Positions 1 through 12,167 are shown, counted from the stretch's first letter. The stretch: DNA of 64,000 nucleotides from Lindgomyces ingoldianus (GCF_010093535.1 NW_022985198.1:386100-450099), one strand, 5' to 3'. The notes: generated by a model not told the origin, from the letters alone. Program-made: numbers and translations.

Positions 1-296
1 GTCACCCCTTCCCTGGCCCAACCAACGTTACGTCTACATCTTCCATCCATCGTACACCCTTCCTCTTGGAAAACTGAGCAGAACCGAAAGAGACAGCGTG
101 GAACACGTGAAACGATTCTAGACAGAAGAAACGCCATTCGCTGTGCAATGCCCGTGCGCACACTACGATGCTGAGCTGACTGAAGGAAAAACCAAATACG
201 ACAATGACCAACCAACATTAACGAACGCTGAAAGCTTGGTGTTTCACAAGCCCGAGCCAGCGCTTATTCACACCTCAACTCTTCATTTCTTTTTCT

Positions 297-1919
297 TTAC
301 AGTGCCATGCCAGGCTGATTGCTTGACGACGGAGGTAATGGTGACGCCATTGGTGATGGAACTTCAACAATGGTCGGCTGCGTTAGATTTAGTTGATTCG
401 GTCTCTTTGGCGCTTCAGTCTTCTGCGCGACGCCGAATTGCGAATGGCGATAATACGCATCGTAGAACTCGCTAAACCGTGGGTCATTGGTCGTCTGGTT
501 GCTTTGTGACGACCCCGGTGCCTGAAGCGAACTCGAGGCGCTGCGACGACGCGGATCTTTAGGTGGTATAGGTGCTGCGATCGAATTTCGACTCGAGCTT
601 TCAGGGAAGGAATAGTTGTAGGAGAAGGTAGACGTAGTCGAGTTGGACCGCTTATGCTGGTGCGAATTCACTCCCTTCTCACTATACACACTGCTTGCGT
701 CACTCATATCCCGTTGATGGGTCGGTTGGTAAGTTTGTGGCTGGAGCCGTACGGGAGATGATGACCGCTCAGGTTTTTTGGGGGCTTCACAAAGTCAGGA
801 TTGCTCCTTGCATTTAATCTAATTTACACCGCACCAAAGAAAATTTACCTACTGGCTTGCCCAGCTCCTGCCTGTCCAGCGCTGTTCCTTGGGAGGGAAT
901 CTCGCCGGTCAGAGTAAGCAGGGAAGAGAGAGCGAGGCTCCTCTCTGTAGACCTTGGCTGGCATCGTGGGCACATTAGTTTCTGACGTATGGCCGGGTGA
1001 TGGGGGAGCACTGTGGCCGGGGGAATGTCCTGGTGATGATTCGTTGAAGGATGCTGCCTGGGATTTTGCAGTGACCTCTGGATGGTGGACGGAGGCACGA
1101 AGCCCCTCATGCATCGGGGTTTGTGGGGGAACTGGAGAGTAATGATCAGGCTTGAAGTTGGCTGAGTGGGGCGATAGAGATCGTGGAGAGGCATTTCCAT
1201 CGCTTGATTCGTCGTCAGATCCAGCAAAATGAGGAGATTGTGGCGGTCGAGCAAGGACTGGCGACGGCGGTACCATCAAGTTCATGTTAACAGAAGCACT
1301 GTGGTTGATTCTTCCGTTCATCTCTGCTTCTGACGGACGTAGCTTGATGGTGGGCGGCGACTTTCTCCGCGGTGGCGAGTTAGATGTAGGTAGCGTTTGG
1401 GAGTCACGGGCGCGGTCTGCCGTATGGGCAAGCGGGAGACTGGTCACACTGCTTGATACAGAGTGCGACTGAATCTTAGGAGAGGCCAAGCTACCAATCA
1501 GCGTATTGGAGCTCATCGAAGGCGCCCCAACAATTGATCCTGCTGATGATCCGGGACGCGATTGGGGAATGCCAGCGTAGAAGCCTGCTTCGATGGCTCG
1601 AATACCGAACAGGTCGCCCTCATCCTTCTCCCGTTGATTCAACTCCATCTGTTCATCTCTCTTTCCGGCCTCCACATTTTCTTGATTCTTTGTGAAGTTC
1701 TTCAGTCTAGCTATCTGTCAGTAAAGCCTCAGTCTTCATACATGGTGACACTCACTGCCTGCGATCGTAGAGCACCTTGATCACTCCAGCTGCAATGGTA
1801 AAGACAAGTAATGACAGAAATACGATGCTGCTCCAGTTAGCATATCTCTCTCCAAGCGCGCTCTTCGTGAGTACTTACGTGTACTTGTAAGCCAAGTCCA
1901 AATTGCCGAACCAAGTCAT
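297..1919 (-). CDS. Single-pass membrane protein with long disordered Ser/Pro-rich tail (unknown function)
   Basis: Four exons on the minus strand, read as 1919-1879, 1827-1756, 1706-853 and 784-297; the sum is 1455 nt, 484 aa. The start is the ATG at 1919, which begins MTWFGNLDLAYKYT. Residues about 15-33 form one hydrophobic helix (IVFLSLLVFTIAAGVIKVLY), followed by a basic stretch (DRRQLKNFTKNQ), so a short N-terminus outside or in the lumen and a long cytosolic tail are likely. The remaining 440 residues are low-complexity, rich in Ser, Pro and His, with many SP sites that look like phosphorylation targets, and no catalytic motif. Intron 1 has a NAGNAG acceptor that could add one Ser. Intron 3 uses the donor GTAGGT at 852, chosen because it keeps the frame into exon 4. 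I do not recognise the family; a scaffold or signalling role would be a guess. Confidence 0.72.
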
Positions 1920-4612
1920 TATGATTAGCTATGGTGACTCCACACTTCAACAGGAACGAAAGACTTGAGCGCCGGGCTCCCACCAAGGAGAGAGCGCAGA
2001 ATAATATTGAGCAGAAGAGAACAAGTGAAGCTGAAGTGAAACGGTTGAGGGTCGTCCTGCAGGTGATGTCTAGGTTTCGGTAGGAGACACGAAAACGGTA
2101 ATAACGACGGATCAGGAGGTTCCAGAGTACTCAATCGGTCCAACGTGTGTTACCCTGCAGGATAGTGTTTCGGATATAACTAGAACTGAACCCAAAGGAA
2201 CGGTAGGATGTGACTATAATAGGCGCAATGGAGTCCGAAGGGCCAGGGGGTAGGGGGTGTCGTGTGAACGAGGGGACGTGTGGGCAAACCCAAACACTGT
2301 TGAAAGAATGACCTTGCGAAGAGCACACAGAAATGAATGAAGACCCGGTGTGGAAGGAGAATGAGAGGTGTGACAAGGGCAGGAGGGCTAGGTAAAGAGA
2401 GCCACGACGAGCACAAGGACTAGGGTCATGGAGGGGGTGGATGCCAGCACCTTTTGGGCATTCTTAGTAGTCACGATCTAAAAGCGGAACGAAGGCTAGA
2501 TCTCATTGCACGTCCACGTAGCGAACCCTGGCATCCAACCATGGCGTGCAAGCTGCGCAAGCATAGTGGGCCGGAGCCAAACGGGAAGACTGCTCGCATC
2601 ATGCGCTCGCCTCCCGTCCTTGGATGTTTGATGGCCAGATCGACCGTCTCGCAATGTGGTCCAGAGGCTGGGTCTCAAAATTTTCGTTGGGAGCTTCGAC
2701 TTACGCAAGAGAGCATTGCGCAGAGGCATGTCTCTCGCCTTCTGAGGAGCCGCTGCCGTTGTCATCCCTCAATGCAGGGCGCGAAGTTTTGCAGCGTCAA
2801 CCTGAGCCCATGCAACCAATCCAAGGATGTCGAGCCCTTGGTCGGCAATCTGGGCGACCAAGGTTTGGATGGCAATTACCAAGGCAGCCTCTTTAGGAAG
2901 AGAAGTCATTATGCCATGATGTGATTCGTCTTTCGTAGGGCGCTCGCTCAGGGGGCCATGCGGGGACGTATCAGGAACAGGCAAGGCGGCTGCTGGAATG
3001 CAGCCGCACGAGCCCACTGCAAATGCTTGGCAGGGGAAAGAAACACGACCTCCGGAACCTAGGTTCCATACAGGATGGCAAAAAAAGTAAAAAGGAGGCC
3101 GCCGGAGCTGGGAAAGGCGCGCTGAAAGACCAGTAGAAGCCCGCACTGACGGCACGGCGTTCTCTCATGATCCCGCATGCTATTCCAGAGCCGCCACCTC
3201 CCGTCACTGCTCTCCTTCACCTGGCGAGTCGCAGCCGACGTCGACGTGACTCGTCGCATTGAAGCAGAGCCTGGGCTCACTTTTTTCCGGTCGCTAGCTA
3301 GGAAGGGCAGGTCGGTCCTCGGCACCGAAGGAGAACTTGACGATGTTTGATATGAAAAGCACGACAAAAAGTGACACGGCATCTGCAGACTGCGTGGTTC
3401 TGCTTCACACGCTTACCGGAAGGGGACGTGACAGCTGCAGCATGCTTTGGCGAAAGTCAGACGGGCAGCAGGAGTCCGTCAGGAAACCGTGACTGCTCGC
3501 ATTTGGATTCTCTGCATCTTGGAGGAGTCGTACGACGGGACAACGGAAGTGAGTTTGATGGAGTTCGCATTGAGCTGCGAAACGAGTTTTCATCGCCCAA
3601 GCTCTCAGCCACAAGTCCAGAGGACGTCCACTCACATTCCAACTCTCATGCCGACCTTCGCCAGCTATAACTCCCACCTGTTGGATGTGGTAAAGTTGCC
3701 CTGTTTTTTTGTTTTGTTCTTGGGGTTGGCATTGCAAATCGTTTGGGGAGTCGAAATGCCATGGCCCAGTGAAACCCCGTCGCGAAAAAGCAGCCTAAGG
3801 CGTAAGTTCAGCGGCTTCCCCGTCTGCTAGAGAGTCCGCTCGTATTCTAAAGCCACTGTTCAGAACACGGACCTGCCAAGCTCTTGCAATTCCCTCAATA
3901 AACACCACCCACTCTGTTGTTCCTAGATCTTCTAAGAAAGATGACGCTTACTTGTTAGTTTGGGTTGACTTAACCCTAGCTTATGCCCTCCGTCGCTGAC
4001 ATGCACTGAGTCGTACTAATTGGGCGACTATTGATGCTTCAAACCGAGGCCTGATAGGATTTGGAATAAGCGAACCCAGAGTTGGCGTCAGGCAACCTTG
4101 TTTTAGGATGAGAAAAGAAAAAGGAGAGGAAAGTGCCGAACCGCGGAATATAAAGTCTCAACTAGCTACCCGAACAAACCGAGCGACTTAGAAGGCTAGC
4201 TGAATTTGCTTCGCTTGCGGCCTCATCAATTGTCTTGTGTCGGCCCCGTCGTCTCGCTACGTTTTCGGTAGGGCGATCATGTTGGCTCTGCTCATCGCCT
4301 CGCGAGGGTATTTTGAGGGCTTTTGTGCTTTTGGCCGCCATCGCGCCAGGAGATTAACTTTCATCGTATCGATCGGACCAACGGGAGGGCGTAACGCTAT
4401 TGAACAAGTGGAGGTGCAGAGTGAGGTGCATCTTCAGCTGGTTGTCTTTTTTCAAAACCAGCGTGATGAAGAAGGGCGCCAAGTGAGGCTCTTAGCGCAC
4501 AACTCATGATGCGTTTCGTCATAACTGCCCCTCCAATGAACTGAACCTACCATTCCACCTGTTGTCCACGGCCTTGAAAACTTATTATTTGTTGAGTCTC
4601 ACGCTGACCATC
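1920..4612. other. Long intergenic region, no supportable gene
   Basis: This 2.7-kb stretch separates the divergent membrane-protein and Nudix genes. It has ordinary base composition and many short open frames on both strands, the longest 156 codons (2454-2924, +). None shows a recognisable motif, signal peptide or a spliced continuation I could trust. Two overlapping minus frames at 2496-2909 look slightly protein-like but lack any family signature. It probably holds both promoters and 5' leaders. Confidence 0.5.
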
Positions 4613-5680
4613 ATGTCCTTAAATAAATCGAGAGTTCTTCGAACAGAACCGTTGGTTAGTCTTTTCGTGCACCGTGAATGAGGTGGAGTCCTGACTGCGT
4701 TCAGGACTACAAGGAAGCGAAGTGGGCAACATTGGTCAAGTAGGTCAAGTTTAAATGTTTGATGTAGCCATTTACTCCCTACTTTCAAATCAAGTCTGCC
4801 TCAAATGACCACTAAATACGTCCAGGACAACTTACACTGACCCGGAAGGTGTTGAACGCACCTGGGAGTCTTCCGAACGTCTCACCCGCCCCGCTGGCTC
4901 TGATATCGATGGTGTTGGTGTTGTAGCTATCCTTCAGGATCCGTCGAAGCCAGAAAGCGAACCACGAATACTCCTCCAGAAGCAATGGCGTCCGCCCGTC
5001 GATGCTACCGTTATCGAGGTGCCTGCTGGCTTGATCGACCCGAAGGAGACACCCCAGCAGTGTGCTGTACGCGAGTTGAGGGAAGAGACAGGCTATGTAG
5101 GAGAAGTCGTGGATGGTGGCTTCGGAGTGAGCCCCGTCATGTTCAATGGTGAGTTACTTCCTCTGATTGTTCTTAGTAGCCGCGATTGTTGCGTGCGTTC
5201 ATTATTCTCGTGGTTATTTTTCGTAGAGGCTTTCCACACCGCCGTCGATTATTTCATCATTAAGGGCGATCCTAGAGTGACTGACCTGTCCTCGGTTCGG
5301 CTCTTGGTGTTTGTCTGCAACCACTATCTTCCATTGTGCCTTAGAGTTACGGCGGATTGGTCTCTTCCCTTTCCGTTTTATACTCCCTTCACATCACTTC
5401 TTACCCGTCAGCCCAGGGTTCTATAAACTAACATACCCCAGATCCAGGTTTCTGTAATACAAACCTACGAATGATCCACCTCACAGTCAACCTCTGCCTT
5501 CCCGCAAACCAAAATCCTCAACCCGAACTCGAAGATAACGAATTCATCGAGACCTTCTCTATTCCTCTCAAAGACTTATGGGCTGAGTGCAGGGAATTCG
5601 AGAAGAACGGATATGCTATCGATGCGAGGGTGGGAACATTAGCTGAAGGGGTAGAGTGTGCTCGGAGGTGGAAATTATAA
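4613..5680 (+). CDS. YSA1-type Nudix ADP-sugar (ADP-ribose) pyrophosphatase
   Basis: Four exons: 4613-4654, 4705-4739, 4826-5148 and 5442-5680, giving 639 nt and 212 aa. The start is the ATG of MSLNKSRVLRTEPL; exon 2 adds DYKEAKWATLVK. The Nudix box fits GX5EX7REUXEEXGU exactly: GLIDPKE, seven residues, then RELREETGY. These Glu residues bind the metal ions for hydrolysis of ADP-ribose and related ADP-sugars to AMP plus sugar phosphate. Upstream, TYTDPEGVERTWE and the LLQKQWRPP strand, and downstream DPGFCNTNLRM and the end IDARVGTLAEGVE, match fungal YSA1 homologues along their whole length, so the gene looks complete. Substrate choice within the family is inferred. Intron 3 (5149-5441, 293 nt) is far longer than the other introns in this window. 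Introns 1 and 2 use donors GTTAGT and GTAGGT. Confidence 0.9.
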
Positions 5681-5980
5681 TGGTGATGATTTGGAAGTAT
5701 TATGGCCTGTAGAAAGAGACAGTCTGGCACCATCCAAGAAATGGGCATGTCTAGTGGTCTAAATAAAATCAAAACTGAACTGTACCAAATGAAGCGCGTC
5801 CACAGCTAGTAATCTGTGTTTAATGCTCGTCAGAGAGACGGTCCAATGACCTGCATATCACCGCTTGTGTGGAAACTCGGCACACCCTCCGAACCGATAC
5901 CCCAGAAATAATCCAAACAGCTACAAGACGCACAAAGCCCCCTCCGACTCCCCGCTACCCTACTCACTACCCTACTCCAT
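5681..5980. other. Short convergent intergenic spacer
   Basis: Contains the 3' flank of the Nudix gene and of the minus-strand reading that ends at 5981. An overlapping minus frame (5830-6030) has no recognisable domain. No terminator structure stands out. Confidence 0.4.
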
Positions 5981-6631
5981 CTACTCTCCACTTGAATCCA
6001 GATACGCCACAAACTTAGGCTTGATGTCATGCTGGCCCGCCCTCTATCACCGTCTTCCTACTCAGCTCCTACTTCTCCCAACATAATTCCTCATTCTACC
6101 AGCCTATGTCTTCAATCCCATCCTCAACACCTCGTTCTCGGTCTTTGGCCTCTCAATCTCACCTCTCTCCATCTCTATCCTCGCAACCTCCATCCCCCTT
6201 CCATACTCCCCTATGACCCTCTTAACACATTCAAAAATAGCCCTATCTCCCATCCTCACCCCTACTCCATCTATCACTTCAAAATCCTCCGCATACATAT
6301 CCCAATCCACACCCCTCCAACTTTCACGCGTCGGATCCTCTATCGTAGGCGTCGGCCACTAGTACTAGAATACCTAATCGACGCGGTACTGCTTGCCTTG
6401 AGTCTCGCAGTAGTGCAGGAGGTCTAGGTCGAGTTCTTGAATGGTCCGGACTTGGATTGAGGTGTGTGAGAGGGGCGTGCTGGTGAAGGGGTCGCTGGCA
6501 GCGGATGCAATGAAGATGTGGAGAATCCGAATTGTTTGTGAAGGGGTCGAGGAGTGGGTGAGAGAGTTAGGGCGTGCCTGCGGTGGTGTTGGATTAGTTG
6601 CCGCCGCGGCCGTGTGGTAGGTGGTAGGATC
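5981..6631 (-). pseudogene. Probable decayed or misresolved gene of unknown function
   Basis: The minus strand reads like protein in three blocks. The first is open from 6631 down to 6377 and ends QELDLDLLHYCETQG...QYRVD. Three TAG codons then follow in one frame within 18 nt (6376-6374, 6367-6365, 6361-6359). The same frame reopens at 6358 with WPTPTIEDPTRESWRGVDWD and runs to 6131. A plausible 87-nt intron (6130-6044, donor GTGTTG, acceptor TAG) leads to a last exon (6043-5981) ending KPKFVAYLDSSGE and a stop. Blocks two and three fit together well. No in-frame ATG precedes block one, and the gap between blocks one and two is too short to be an intron. Either the gene is broken, or an intron starts inside block one (for instance GTCCGG) and part of that block is not coding. 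I do not recognise the family. Confidence 0.45.
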
Positions 6632-8698
6632 TCATGGTGGTGCCATTGGATTTTATTTGGAGTTGTGGGGTTGAGAGGAAGTTAGTAGGGGGTCACATAG
6701 CTACGATAGCTGCAAACAGAGAGCCTGGAACTGTAAACACAGTGTCACGGGAACAAGTGGATGTGTAGTATTTCGCTGCCACTCCGCTATTCTCAAAGCG
6801 TAAAAACTAAGCAGATTGCACTGCATTTAGAAAACCAGGAAGTTCCCCTTGGTTTATTTATTCTGAAAAATGGACTAACCACAACTGAACATGATATTAT
6901 GTTACGTAGGTATAATAGGCTCGTGGTTTGCTCACTATTATTGTTACGAAGGACTATAGAAAGTGTCGCATACAACTATCCGCCTATATATACCCTTCTG
7001 CTGTGCTAGCTGGAAGGTTGACCTTTTAGCAAACGCAACAGAAAATATATATCAATTCTATAGTGTAATTGTTTAGACCTTCGAGAGATTTTGGAATATA
7101 TGTTATCTCTTAATGTGCTCTAAAATGTGGATTTCAGAGTGAAGGTTTGCAGCAGCCTGTGATTAATCTGCACTATTTCTTTGGGGCGATGTTAAGGCTT
7201 CTTACTATCACACAGAGCAAATTATTAGTTTATTAGGATGGGATTACTGTGTGAGGGTTATCACTACTCTCACTTTAAATAGGTTTAAAGCGGATATAAA
7301 GGACTACCAATCTCTCATGCTCCTTTGGAGTGGAGGAGGAACACCCCCCTAGGAGGAGTGAAGATTAGATGAAAATTATTTGGGATACCTTCTTGAGGTC
7401 ACTACGAATTAAGCGTTAACTACATATGAATTATAGGAAGTCAGCTGTTTAAGAGAACAAATTAGCGCCAAATTTTCTTTAGCAATGAGGAAGTCATTAC
7501 TAAAACTAACGTTTTGGGGAAGATATTGTAAGCCTGGAATGGGCATGATTTATAAGAGAAATGATGTATTGTGGATTGAGGGTCTGGGGAGCGAAATGAT
7601 GTATATAATATGATAGGACACCAAACCGATGGTTGGCTGGGCAGCTGGGCATAGAGCCTTTGGGTTTACATATATTCTTCTGACCAGTGAATAGTTGTCG
7701 CTGAAGAGACATAGGATGGACGGTCAAACTTGGGAAATCCTTCACTGTGCGCATGTTCTCTAGAACGCTGAATTATCAGGGACGAGCATAGTTTCGGGGA
7801 CTGGAGTACCGCCTAAGTTTTGCAATTGATGTTTTCACTTTTAGGATAACACGGATGGTATGAGACAATAAGTAGGAAGTCAGAGAGGTAAGGTGAAGTT
7901 GTTCGGAAGGACCTAATTGGGCCTAGCTTGCATACGGCCCGCTTCCGCGGTGTTCGGCACCACTTTCCCCCTCCTCCACTGATCCACATAATGTCGTTCC
8001 TCCCTCCCTTCAATTGAGGTCGAAGTTATCTCACAGCTATCATCCTCGTATTCAAAACAGTCTTCCTACATATCATGAGCATTGATGAGTCATGATTGAT
8101 ACCGTCCCATCAACTTCTTATCCCAAGAACTCCCTTTGAAGGAAGGCTGGAGCTCTCACAGCGAGACGAATACTAGGATTTTTAGAAGAGTCGAATGCTG
8201 GCCTTGGGGCGTTCGACAATATCAATCAGCAACAGTTGTGCAACTACATTCGACCTCCAAGAAACCCCAAAGCCTAGAATCTCACACACAGACATACATA
8301 CACACAACGTGGCAAAGCGCTTGTGTTGCTTTCTTCTTTCCCGCATAGTGCGGCACAGCACTTGAACAGGGTGATAGTGATACAAAGGGAGCTCGTATTG
8401 CCTCCGCGCGGCATAACCCTCGAATAGCAGCGCAAGAGGGAGGAACAGTGGCTTCACAAGGGTAGTAGGATTAGCCGACCTTCCTGCATGCATATGCATG
8501 GTGAACGGACGATAAACTGATTGCAATTCCCCGCAGCATCCAGCGTCTTTGGATCTCTCCTATTTAATGCGGGCAACTTCTCTTTGCCCTTTGTCTATTA
8601 GGTAAGACGATAACTTCGCATTTAGCTTCACGTAAATCCAGCCACCTAAACTTCATTTGTCATCCCCCAGCGCCCTTAGCTTTTGGAGAACTATATCA
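6632..8698. other. Intergenic region, partly AT-rich; includes P450 upstream region
   Basis: About 6740-7850 is richer in A and T than its neighbours, with only short ORFs (82 codons or fewer) that show no motif. It may be an old, degraded insertion, but I see no terminal repeats. 8000-8698 returns to normal composition and is the likely promoter and leader of the P450 gene, with CT-rich runs close to the start. Confidence 0.4.
8561..8568 (+). promoter_or_regulatory. TATA-like element upstream of P450
   Basis: TATTTAAT lies 131 nt before the chosen P450 ATG and is followed by a pyrimidine-rich stretch, a common layout of fungal core promoters. It is a motif match only. Confidence 0.3.
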
Positions 8699-10259
8699 AT
8701 GTCTTACTCCACCCCAACTGCGATCATTGTTGCCCTGGGAGCATTTCTCCTCTATCGCTTCCTTCTATACCCTCTCGTCGTCTCCCCCCTTCGGCACATC
8801 CCTGCCGCCAATTTCATCTCCCGTTTCAGTCCCTTCTGGATTCTTTACCATCGTCGCAATGGGCGCCAGGCAGTCTCTCCAATCACGCACGCCCACACTA
8901 AAAATGGAACCGTTATTCTTGTCTCCCCCACCGAAGTCAGTGTCTCCTCCTTAGAAGGCGTCAAAAAGGTGTATGTCGAGAAAGGCGGATTTGGCAAGCC
9001 GAAATGGTGGGCTGAATTATTTCTCACTTACGGTGACGAGTTCCGGAATATGTCGAGCATGATTGGCGGGATAGGGGATAAGCACCATAGGACGAGAAAG
9101 GCGGATATCGGGAATGTGTATTCCAAGACGTATTTGTTGGGGAGTGCGGAGGTAAAGATGGTTGCTGAGCGAATTGTTCAGACCAGACTGTTTCCTGCTC
9201 TTGAGGAGGCTGTGAGAGAAAGAGAAGGCATTTTGGAGGTCTATGACTTCAATGGCGCCATGAATGCGGATTTGGGGAGTGGGTTGATCTTTGGGGAAGA
9301 TGGGGGGACGCATTTCATGAAGGATATCTCGTCGAGGGACGGTTACTTCACGAATCATGCTACCTGGCTTAAAGATAGACCCGGAGCACAGGAGGCCAAG
9401 CATTGGATGGAAAAGTTCGGCCTGGAGAGAAGTGCTGCGGCTGAACGCCAGGTTCTGGATGATGAAGAGAAGCGTGGTCGAGGAGAAGAGAGGGGAAAGT
9501 TGTATCCAGTTGTGTACGCACAGCTTCGCAGTCGGGGACTAAAGGGCAAGCAACTAGCAAGCGAAACTTTGGACCATTTCCTCGCCGGTGCCGAAGGCCC
9601 GAGGACGACAGTGACCTATGTGCAATGGATGCTGTCAAAACGTTTAGACATACAAGCTCGCCTCCGAAAGGAACTCTCGGCCGTGTCGTTCCAACCCTCG
9701 TCAAACACAAGTCTTAGCAACAGCATCCCTGAGTTCAAAACCCTTGACGCCCTCCCTCTTCTCGATGCCATCATCACAGAGACCCTCCGCATTTACCCGC
9801 CCACACCAGGGCCAATGTTCCGCATCACACCGCCAGGTGGAACTACCATCGATGGTTATTTCATTCCCGGAAACGTGCAGATTAGCACCTGGGTCTCCGT
9901 TCTCCACCACAATCCCGATGTGTTTCCGAGAGCGGATGAATGGGAGCCAGATAGATGGATGAGCAAAAGTGAGAAGGATGACACAAGGGTAAATGAAATG
10001 AGACGTTGGATGTTCCCGTTCGGCGGTGGAAGTCGAATGTGTGTCGGCAAGGAGTTCGCTTTGTTAAGTGAGTTGGCTTAACCTCTGGAAACAAGCAGCC
10101 CAAAACTAATGCTCCGTAGCGATGAAATTGACTCTCGCAGCAATGTACTCCAGATACGAGACTTCTATCGTGGAAGACGATGGCATGGAACAGGAGGATT
10201 TGTTCTTGGCTGGGCCGGTGGGGGAGAAATTGGTTCTCAAATTTCAACCTCTGAAGTAG
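8699..10259 (+). CDS. Cytochrome P450 monooxygenase
   Basis: Two exons, 8699-10067 and 10120-10259 (intron GTGAGT...TAG, 52 nt), encode 502 aa. The start is the ATG at 8699; the frame is open 14 codons upstream but only from a TTG. Residues about 7-29 form an N-terminal membrane anchor, so the enzyme should sit in the endoplasmic reticulum. The K-helix ExxR is ETLR at 361-364, the PxRW-like motif is EPDRW, and the haem-binding loop is FPFGGGSRMCVG with the thiolate ligand Cys448. The intron cuts just after this loop, and exon 2 supplies the C-terminal strand ending LKFQPLK. The I-helix reads AGAEGPRTT (296-304), with Gly-Pro-Arg inserted before the usual Thr. The length is normal for fungal P450s. 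Substrate and CYP family are unknown; no biosynthetic cluster partners are visible. Confidence 0.93.
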
Positions 10260-10471
10260 CCCTAGAGACATCTGGCATCTGACATCCAATATTCAAGGCC
10301 CACCAAACCTACTGATCCACACGAATACCACGAGAGGATAAATTGAGCAGATATTTTGGTTTGTTGTATTGTGTGATTGGTATTAAGAATTATCAAAACT
10401 CCCTCTAATGCGATTGTATATTCTATATCCATGCATGCATAGGCGTCTCCTCTCCGTTTTCAACCCCATCC

Positions 10472-11053
10472 CTATAGCAAAGCGAACCCAACAACCCCCA
10501 CAGCCATTCCAAAGACCCCCTTCCCAGCAACCGCGAGCAGGTTCGCGGCACCAGTTCCCGCAGGCGCCGACGGATTCGCCGACTGCGAGCTCGGTCGCGT
10601 CACCGTGGCCGTAAGATTGTTGCCAGGTGCGCTCGTAGGACTTAGACCCCCCGTTCCAGTGATCTTCGGTGCAGTTGTAATCGTTGCAAAACTCGACCCC
10701 GAAGCAGATGCCTCCGCACTCGACGCTCCAGTCTCCTTCGCTCCTGACGCAGTCTCCACAATTGTCGACTTCACACTCACACCCCCGGCTGAACTTGTCT
10801 CAGCCGCGATAGAGATGAAACTAGGTTCGTAGCTCGCAGTCCCAGAATACTGCGGGCAACCGGGGACTGTGGTTTTTGGGGGAGCGCGGCCACCACCGCA
10901 GTCGAGGAAGGCGCAGATTTCGCCCGTCCCGGGGACGTAGTAAAGGAGGGATGCACCACCGTTAGTGATTACTTTGGAGGAGGTGCAGCCTGAGAGGTCG
11001 GTTTTGGCGTATGCCGAGGCGGCAAGGGCGAGGGTGAGGAGCGTGTAGTGCAT
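10472..11053 (-). CDS. Secreted, Ser/Thr-rich GPI-anchored-type surface protein with four cysteines
   Basis: Single exon, 193 aa. Residues 1-16 (MHYTLLTLALAASAYA) form a clear signal peptide. The mature N-terminal part has four cysteines (23, 47, 52, 66) around a YYVPGTGEICAFLDCGGGR core and a KTTVPGCPQYSGTA segment. Residues about 75-165 are Ser/Thr/Ala-rich, suited to O-glycosylation, with an N-glycosylation site (NLT). The C-terminus ends in a hydrophobic stretch (GVFGMAVGVVGFALL) preceded by small residues (GTGAAN), as expected for a GPI attachment signal. The protein is therefore predicted to sit on the plasma membrane or cell wall. Similar four-Cys proteins are widespread in ascomycetes but I know of no firm function. 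It converges with the P450 gene across a 212-nt spacer. Confidence 0.82.
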   Translation of the reverse strand: MHYTLLTLALAASAYAKTDLSGCTSSKVITNGGASLLYYVPGTGEICAFLDCGGGRAPPKTTVPGCPQYSGTASYEPSFISIAAETSSAGGVSVKSTIVETASGAKETGASSAEASASGSSFATITTAPKITGTGGLSPTSAPGNNLTATVTRPSSQSANPSAPAGTGAANLLAVAGKGVFGMAVGVVGFALL

Positions 11054-12167
11054 TTTGAAGGTGGCTTATGTAATGAAGTTTGTAGGTAGGTGTAGGATTA
11101 AGTTGTTGTGTTGAGATGGTACTGGTATTGCGTAGATAAAGAGCGGAATAAAAGATGAGAGTCCTGAATTATCTACCGTAGCGAATGTAAGAACCTGTAA
11201 AGAGCGACTTAAAGTTGAAACACCGTATCAATATCGATAGAAGTATCGTGTGTGGGTTTCGACAATCAGGAGGGACAAACAGACATCTTATACCATCATC
11301 CAAACTGGCTCCGGCCGAAATCATCAACCATCAGCAAATTGCATAAACCCTCACCACTGGTAGCGTGTTCCGCTATCCCACAATAATCCCATAATCCGGT
11401 TGGTTCTGAAGCAAAGCTTTGATGCTTGCTTCGGTAGTTTTCCAAAAGCGGTTTAGGAACAGAAATTTCAGGAGAGGTGATTTCAGCCTCCCTGCGAAAC
11501 ACATTCCCTGCCTCACGCTTCTCTCAACTGCATGTGACTGGAGCCAGTTCTCAGAACGAGGTCTGGATTCAGTAGGAACCAGGTGCTTTGGGAATTATTT
11601 TTTTGCTAGATGTCATGATAATGGGATTATGGTTATCGATAGTTGTAGATCGAGACTCTCGAAAGTCCGCCCTTCCTTACAATTGCGTTGAGCAATGACT
11701 GACCGTTGCGGAAGCTAAAAGCTTAGTTTCCTCAGAGTCTGGACCAGACTCCTGAGACCTATTTTTGTCCGCCATCACGCTTGTGTTCATCTCCGTGAAT
11801 GTTTCCGTCTCCATCTCCTAGACGCGTGGACTGAGGTGATTATTCGGAGACTTTACTTTCACACAAGATCTAGGACAGGGCTCTTAGTCGACAAGACGTA
11901 ATATTTGTTCACTCAAAGAGAAAGAACAACGCCCCTGTGCGCCCTTCCCCTTTATGCCACTTGCAATTCCTCACAGTGAATCAAACACTCGACCTACACT
12001 ACGCACCGCTACCCTGCTAAGCAAGATCTACTTCATCATGAGGAGCACTCCTCAGCTCTCCCAGCCACCATTTCAGCAACCCCAAACCTCCCACCCCAAC
12101 ACCCTCCAACAAAAAAGTACTAACTCGGAGTCAGCCACAATTCTCATAATGCACTATGAGATCATTT
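11054..12167. other. Intergenic region between surface-protein gene and coronin
   Basis: This 1.1-kb region holds the upstream region of the surface-protein gene (right of 11053) and the 3' flank of coronin. Open frames of 60-90 codons occur on both strands but none has a start context, motif or spliced partner that supports a gene. Confidence 0.45.

Noticed and set aside
2454..3155. Several overlapping frames of 90-156 codons on both strands
   Set aside because: No recognisable family, no signal peptide, and no coherent splice structure; probably chance frames in GC-balanced DNA.
8657..8698. Upstream extension of the P450 frame
   Set aside because: It opens with TTG, not ATG; the ATG at 8699 directly precedes the membrane anchor.
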